A DNA stretch of 9,036 nucleotides from assembly GCA_036844705.1 (NCBI GenBank), contig DAIUFH010000081.1, positions 1-9,036 of the forward strand. The letters are read 5' to 3'. The position numbers were made by a program, and so were the translations under genes. Source of the stretch: DAIUFH01 sp036844705 (GTDB lineage: Bacteria; Bacillota; Clostridia; Tissierellales; Tissierellaceae). Below the pieces are notes generated by a model. The model was not told the origin of the DNA and made no database searches. It saw nothing but the letters and a program-made list of their open reading frames with translations. The first letter of the stretch is position 1; each line of letters begins with the position of its first letter. Positions 5,573 through 9,036 of the stretch are shown here, in pieces.

Positions 5573-5601
5573 TTTACAAAATAAAAATACTATGGTAAGG
5601 T
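5573..5601 (+). promoter_or_regulatory. Possible promoter of the T-box leader
   Basis: TTTACA (5573-5578), a 17-bp spacer and TAAGGT (5596-5601) preceded by TGG, giving an extended -10 form. The -10 is poor (3 of 6), but position fits: transcription would start about 30 bases before stem I of the T-box. Confidence 0.35.
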
Positions 5602-5640
5602 TGTATTATTGAATTATCACATTAGCATAATAAAGCAATG

Positions 5641-5906
5641 ATAAGAAAGAGTAAATATATGAATATTTTGTAGAGAGTGCATATATGGTGAAAATGCATA
5701 AATATTGTATATTGAACACAACTTTGAACAAACCTGCGAAACCTAAGGAGTAGTTGGTTCGGATTCTCGCACCCGATATAGTGCTATGGTATGAACACAT
5801 GTACCTGATGAGTTTGATGTCGTGAGGCATCATTAAAAAGAGGTGGAACCACGTGAGCAATACTCTCGTCCTCTAGCAATCAATGCTAGGAGATGAGAGT
5901 TTTTTT
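5641..5906 (+). promoter_or_regulatory. T-box riboswitch, best specifier reading ACA (threonine)
   Basis: A tRNA-sensing transcription antitermination leader. Stem I: AAAG (5646-5649) pairs with CTTT (5722-5725); the loop E motif AGTA (5650-5653) faces GAA (5714-5716); AATATA (5654-5659) pairs with TATATT (5708-5713) and AATATT (5662-5667) with AATATT (5701-5706). The AGAGAG internal loop is at 5672-5677, and the apical hairpin TGCAT/ATGCA carries GGTGAAA. By the pattern GAA-N-codon-A known from glyQS leaders, the specifier is ACA (5718-5720), Thr. Shifting one base gives CAC (His), less likely. The T-box sequence AGAGGTGGAACCACG is at 5839-5853 with bulge TGGA (5844-5847), which implies a cognate tRNA with discriminator base U. 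The antiterminator (AGAGG/CCTCT) and the terminator share bases. Uncharged tRNA should allow read-through into the ABC importer genes. Confidence 0.92.
5862..5906 (+). terminator. T-box conditional terminator
   Basis: A 17-bp stem, 5862-5878 with 5884-5900 (ACTCTCGT... and ...GATGAGAGT, one mismatch and two wobbles), a 5-nt loop and a run of seven T. The 5' arm holds CCTCT (5870-5874), the 3' partner of the antiterminator, so the two folds exclude each other. Confidence 0.92.
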
Positions 5907-5908
5907 AT

Positions 5909-5932
5909 GACGCGAAGTCGAGGGATCTCGGG
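5909..5932. repeat. Fragment of a dispersed REP-like repeat
   Basis: A GC-rich patch, CGCGAAGTCGAGGGATCTCG (5911-5930), stands out from its AT-rich surroundings between the terminator tail and the ribosome binding site. It closely resembles the widespread bacterial intergenic repeat of the form GAGCGAAGTCGAGGGATCTC, usually preceded by GTCATCCC, whose CCGAG and CTCGG arms form a hairpin. Here the left arm is replaced by TGACG, leaving only the small CGAG/CTCG hairpin (5919-5922, 5927-5930). Recognition is from memory. Confidence 0.5.
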
Positions 5933-5964
5933 TTTAAAAAAAAAATATAAAGGAGAGTATAAAA

Positions 5965-6777
5965 ATGAAATTATCAAACAAAAAATCAATACTACTACTA
6001 TTACTTTTAAGTTTAATCATTGGAGTATTGTCAGGCTGCACAAGTAAAACTTCTGCAGAAACACCGGTTGAAGAACCCAATGCAGAAAAAACAACTTATA
6101 TAGTTGGACTAGATGATACCTTTGCTCCAATGGGGTTTAGGGATGAAAAAGGCAATCTTGTTGGATTTGACGTTGATTTAGCTAATGAAGTGGCAAAGAG
6201 ATGGGGAGTAACATTCGAATTCCAACCAATAGAATGGACTATGAAAGAAAATGAACTGAATGCAGGCAATATAGATTTTATTTGGAATGGTTATTCAATA
6301 ACTGACGAAAGAAAAGAGAAAGTAAACTTCTCAAGCCCGTATCTTGAGGTAAGTCAACTTTTAGTAACCCTTACGGATTCACCTATTAATTTAATTGCTG
6401 ATATGAAGGATAAGGTAGTATCAACTCAAGGAGAATCAAGTGCTTTAGAGGCAGCATATTCACAACCTGGTTTAGTAGAATCCTTTAAAAATGGTGAATT
6501 GATTGAATTTCCAACTTACAATGAAGTATTTAACGATTTGGAAGCAGGCAGAAGTGATGTTGTAATTGCAGATGAAGTATTGGCAAGATACTATATGAAA
6601 AACAAGGGAGCAGAAAAGTATAAGGTATTAGAAGAAGACTTAGGTTCTGAAGAATATGGGGTTGGTCTTAGGAAAGATGATACCGAATTATGTGAAAAAC
6701 TAAATGCTACTTTTAGTGAGATTAAGAAAGATGGAACTTTTGATGAAATTTACTCTAAATGGTTCTCTGAAAATTAA
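5965..6777 (+). CDS. Polar amino acid ABC transporter, substrate-binding lipoprotein (270 aa)
   Basis: An extracellular lipoprotein of the SBP_bac_3 (family 3) type that captures an amino acid and delivers it to the permease. The signal peptide has KKS, a long Leu/Ile core and the lipobox LSGC with lipidated C25. After a short Ala/Glu/Pro linker the binding domain starts near residue 44 (YIVGLDDTFAPMGFRDEKGN, then GFDVDLANEVAKRWG). The ligand carboxylate-binding Arg of the family is R116 in GYSITDERKEKVNFSSPY. AAGGAG lies 9 bases before the ATG. It is the first gene under the T-box, which by its specifier predicts threonine; the protein sequence alone supports only 'amino acid', and cystine, His or Arg binders belong to the same family. 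Confidence 0.93.
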   Translation: MKLSNKKSILLLLLLSLIIGVLSGCTSKTSAETPVEEPNAEKTTYIVGLDDTFAPMGFRDEKGNLVGFDVDLANEVAKRWGVTFEFQPIEWTMKENELNAGNIDFIWNGYSITDERKEKVNFSSPYLEVSQLLVTLTDSPINLIADMKDKVVSTQGESSALEAAYSQPGLVESFKNGELIEFPTYNEVFNDLEAGRSDVVIADEVLARYYMKNKGAEKYKVLEEDLGSEEYGVGLRKDDTELCEKLNATFSEIKKDGTFDEIYSKWFSEN

Positions 6778-6808
6778 AGATATAGCAATATGAAAGAAAG
6801 AGGAAACT

Positions 6809-7462
6809 ATGATGAAAGTTTTTGATATGTTAATACCAATGACAATAGAAGGAATGAGAATTACAATAGGTGTATTTTTGTTAACCTTAATAATATCTCT
6901 ACCCCTGTCAATAATCATTGCAAAGCTAAGGATGTCTAAGAACAAGATAGTTTCCAAAGTTACTGGAATATATATCTATATAATGAGAGGAACTCCACTT
7001 CTACTGCAATTGATGTTCATATTCTTTGGCTTTCATTATATCCCTGTAATAGGTTTCGCTTTTGGAAGATACCAGGCCATCTTAGTTGCATTTGTACTCA
7101 ATTATACAGCTTATTTTGCCGAAATATTCAGAGGTGGAATAAATGCAATTGATATAGGACAGATAGAGGCATCAACAGTACTAGGATTAAGCAAAAGATT
7201 TACATTTATGAAGGTGATACTTCCACAGGTTCTAAAGAATGTTATGCCTTCTATAGGAAATGAGGTAATTACCCTAGTCAAGGATACGTCTTTAGTCTAT
7301 ATCTTAGGGGTTGCGGATATTTTGAAGGCAGCAAAGTCTGTATCAAATACTTATTCTACGTTCATACCATATATATTTGTTGGTATAATTTATTTGATAA
7401 TTACTGCAGTGTTGACAAGATTTTTAAACAATATAGAAAATAAATTTAATTATTATAGATAG
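6809..7462 (+). CDS. Polar amino acid ABC transporter, permease (217 aa)
   Basis: An inner membrane permease of the HisMQ/GlnP type with about five hydrophobic segments. RGTPLLLQ (residues 60-67) is the typical family motif, and the EAA loop that docks on the ATPase is EIFRGGINAIDIGQIEASTVLGLSKR (105-130), with E120-A121 and G126. Only one permease gene is present, so it should act as a homodimer. Two adjacent ATGs (6809 and 6812) are possible; GAGGA lies 4-8 bases upstream and spacing slightly favours the second. The gap to the lipoprotein gene is 31 bases, consistent with one transcript. Confidence 0.93.
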   Translation: MMKVFDMLIPMTIEGMRITIGVFLLTLIISLPLSIIIAKLRMSKNKIVSKVTGIYIYIMRGTPLLLQLMFIFFGFHYIPVIGFAFGRYQAILVAFVLNYTAYFAEIFRGGINAIDIGQIEASTVLGLSKRFTFMKVILPQVLKNVMPSIGNEVITLVKDTSLVYILGVADILKAAKSVSNTYSTFIPYIFVGIIYLIITAVLTRFLNNIENKFNYYR

Positions 7463-7475
7463 GAGTAAATAAACT

Positions 7476-8159
7476 ATGCTTAAGGTAGAAAATCTAAGTA
7501 AAGCTTTTGGAAAAACTCTAGTGTTAAATAATATATCCTTCGATATAAAGAATGGTGAAATAGTTTGTATAAAGGGTAAATCCGGTGAAGGAAAAACCAC
7601 GCTTCTTAGATGTTTAAACAGTCTTGAAGTAGCAGATAAGGGGTCAATTAGAATTAAGGATAAGTATTTATTTAGAGAAGTAAATGGTAAAATTCAATAT
7701 GCGTCTAAAGAGGATTTAAAGGAATTGAGACAGGAGATTGGACTTGTATTTCAAAGCTTTAATCTTTTCCCTCATATGACTGTAAAAGAAAATTTGTATC
7801 TTGCACCAAAGTTCCTAAACAAGATGTCACAAAAGGAAATTGAAAAAAGGGCAAATGAGCTTCTTTTAAATTTAGAACTAGAGGATAAGAAGGATAGCTA
7901 CCCTTATCAATTATCTGGTGGACAAAGACAAAGGGCAGCAATTGCCAGAGCATGTATGCTAAACCCATCTATATTATGCTTTGATGAGCCGACCTCTGCT
8001 TTAGATGAAGAAACAAGAGGACAAATTTCAAAGATTATTAGGGACTTAGCAGCTCAAGGTATCGCAATTATTATAGTAACTCATGACAATGCCTTTGTGG
8101 AAGAGATAGCTCAAAGAACTATTACTCTCTCAAAAGGTAGTATAAGTATAAATTATTGA
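7476..8159 (+). CDS. Polar amino acid ABC transporter, ATPase (227 aa)
   Basis: A cytosolic ABC ATPase powering the importer. Motifs in order: Walker A GKSGEGKT (34-41, K40), Q-loop Q93 (VFQSFNLFPH), signature LSGGQRQR (146-153), Walker B ILCFDE (166-171, E171), D-loop SALD (174-177) and H-loop H203. All catalytic residues are intact. It starts 13 bases after the permease stop with AGGAG as ribosome binding site. The C-terminus ends at SKGSISINY, some 13-20 residues short of usual family members, which continue with a Gly-rich strand and a final helix. Its stop lies inside the end of the convergent gene (7-bp overlap), and no terminator is visible after it. Confidence 0.94.
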   Translation: MLKVENLSKAFGKTLVLNNISFDIKNGEIVCIKGKSGEGKTTLLRCLNSLEVADKGSIRIKDKYLFREVNGKIQYASKEDLKELRQEIGLVFQSFNLFPHMTVKENLYLAPKFLNKMSQKEIEKRANELLLNLELEDKKDSYPYQLSGGQRQRAAIARACMLNPSILCFDEPTSALDEETRGQISKIIRDLAAQGIAIIIVTHDNAFVEEIAQRTITLSKGSISINY

Positions 8160-9036
8160 ATTGAAGACAATACATCAGCCTTTGTCACAATTCCCCTAAG
8201 GCTTTCATCTCCATTTATAACTGCTATAGGATATTTGGTTTCAGCAGCGATAGAAATAATATCCGTTACTAATGTATCTGGAGTGGTGGTGGCGATATCC
8301 TTAATTAATACATCTGCTATAGCCAAATTTTCCTTGTTCGCACGAATAGCATCATCTATGGTAATAACACCCTCAAGCTTCATTTTATCTGTAACTACAT
8401 AAGCTGTAGATACTTTATTAGTTCTCATTATATTGATTGCAAAACTTGGTGCATCCTTCAATCTCACAATACTGTTTGGAGTAGTCATAACATTTTCAAC
8501 GTGAATTACCTGAGATTTATCTGCACTATTGATAAACTGTTCTACATAATCTGTAGCAGGGTCTGAGCTCATTTCTTCAGGTGTAGCAATCTGTATAAGC
8601 TCTCCATCCTTCATTATAGCTACTCTATCTCCAAGTTTAAACGCTTCATTGATATCATGAGTGATAAATACTATTGTTTTGTCTAGCTTTCTCTGAATAG
8701 ATAGTAGTTCAAATTGCATATCCCTTCTAACTAAAGGGTCAAGTGCAGAGAAGGGTTCATCCATAAGAAGAATTTCAGGGTCGTTAGCTAAAGCTCGTGC
8801 AATTCCTACTCTCTGCATCATACCACCAGACAAACTTGAAATCGGCTCATTATCATATCCATCTAAACCAACCATAGATATCATTTCCATTGCCTTTTTA
8901 TGACGTTCTTCTTTTGAAATACCTTTTACTTCAAGACCATATTCAACATTACCTATAACATTTCTATGGGACATTAGCCCAAAGTTTTGAAATATCATAG
9001 ATATTTTATTTCTTCTATAATCATTTAACTCATGTT
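8153..9036 (-). CDS. proV: Glycine betaine/proline transporter ATPase with CBS domains, ProV/OpuAA type (5' end outside window)
   Basis: ATPase of an osmoprotectant (glycine betaine, proline betaine or carnitine) importer. The frame stays open to the window edge: upstream of the internal Met at 8998 it reads NDYRRNKIS, which leads into the Q-loop MIFQNFGLMSHR, so Walker A and the start lie to the right. Counting from that Met, the signature is LSGGMMQR (56-63), Walker B ILLMDE (76-81) with SALD (84-87), and the H-loop THD (113-115). Two CBS motifs follow (about 165-222 and 228-281), which in OpuA sense ionic strength or cyclic di-AMP. Complete homologues have about 380-420 residues; 293 are visible. 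Transcription converges with the amino acid importer. The exact substrate is not readable here, because the permease and binding protein are outside the window. Confidence 0.93.
   Translation of the reverse strand, partial: HELNDYRRNKISMIFQNFGLMSHRNVIGNVEYGLEVKGISKEERHKKAMEMISMVGLDGYDNEPISSLSGGMMQRVGIARALANDPEILLMDEPFSALDPLVRRDMQFELLSIQRKLDKTIVFITHDINEAFKLGDRVAIMKDGELIQIATPEEMSSDPATDYVEQFINSADKSQVIHVENVMTTPNSIVRLKDAPSFAINIMRTNKVSTAYVVTDKMKLEGVITIDDAIRANKENLAIADVLIKDIATTTPDTLVTDIISIAAETKYPIAVINGDESLRGIVTKADVLSSIQ

Noticed and set aside
5717..5719. CAC (His) as T-box specifier
   Set aside because: It would require GAA to be followed directly by the codon, while the known spacing has one base between. 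A His tRNA usually has discriminator C, which would need TGGG and not TGGA in the T-box. Kept as an alternative only.
5606..5860. 84-codon open frame on the minus strand
   Set aside because: It lies entirely over the T-box leader, whose conserved structure explains the sequence; no family resemblance or ribosome binding site was seen.
1..9036. CRISPR array, tRNA or rRNA gene, transposase, attachment site
   Set aside because: I looked for regularly spaced repeats, cloverleaf ends with CCA-like acceptor stems and transposase motifs and found none.

Overview
The window is AT-rich, and its genes have strong purine-rich ribosome binding sites, a T-box leader and Gram-positive-style rho-independent terminators. 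Together with the families present, this points to an anaerobic Firmicute of the class Clostridia. The arsenic genes recall Alkaliphilus/Tissierellales-type sequences, but that lineage guess rests on remembered protein similarity and not on a search.

Layout from left to right. (1) Bases 1-1229 hold the C-terminal part of a DinG/Rad3-like DEAH helicase that starts outside the window. (2) Bases 1291-2478 encode an ATP-grasp carboxylate-amine ligase of unknown substrate behind an extended -10 promoter; two hairpins and a terminator follow. (3) Bases 2589-4115 form an arsenic operon: a consensus promoter overlapped by two palindromic operators, arsR, the collapsed remains of the arsenite pump gene acr3, a possible arsC tail, and arsM, closed by a terminator. 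(4) Bases 4202-5457 encode an ArsP-type COG0701 permease (GTG start preferred) and a small CxxC thioredoxin-fold protein. (5) Bases 5458-5964 are a non-coding stretch with a repeated hairpin, a probable promoter, a complete T-box riboswitch (best specifier reading ACA, threonine) and a fragment of a dispersed REP-like repeat. (6) Bases 5965-8159 are a polar amino acid ABC importer (lipoprotein, permease, ATPase) under the T-box. (7) Converging from the right and overlapping the ATPase by 7 bp is a ProV/OpuAA-like glycine betaine transporter ATPase with CBS domains, cut by the window end.

How the parts work together. The arsenic locus seems to have lost inorganic arsenite efflux: acr3 is reduced to about 60 codons by an internal deletion whose junction suggests recombination between short direct repeats. 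What remains intact is ArsR sensing, ArsM methylation, an ArsP-like permease (a family that includes methylarsenite exporters) and a redox partner. This would be a methylate-and-export strategy in place of arsenite extrusion. The amino acid importer is probably induced when the cognate tRNA, likely tRNA-Thr, is uncharged, which predicts threonine as substrate.

No CRISPR array, tRNA, rRNA or transposase was seen. The most interesting points are the acr3 remnant and rewired arsenic operon, the T-box specifier, and a short RNA hairpin present twice with changes that all preserve pairing.
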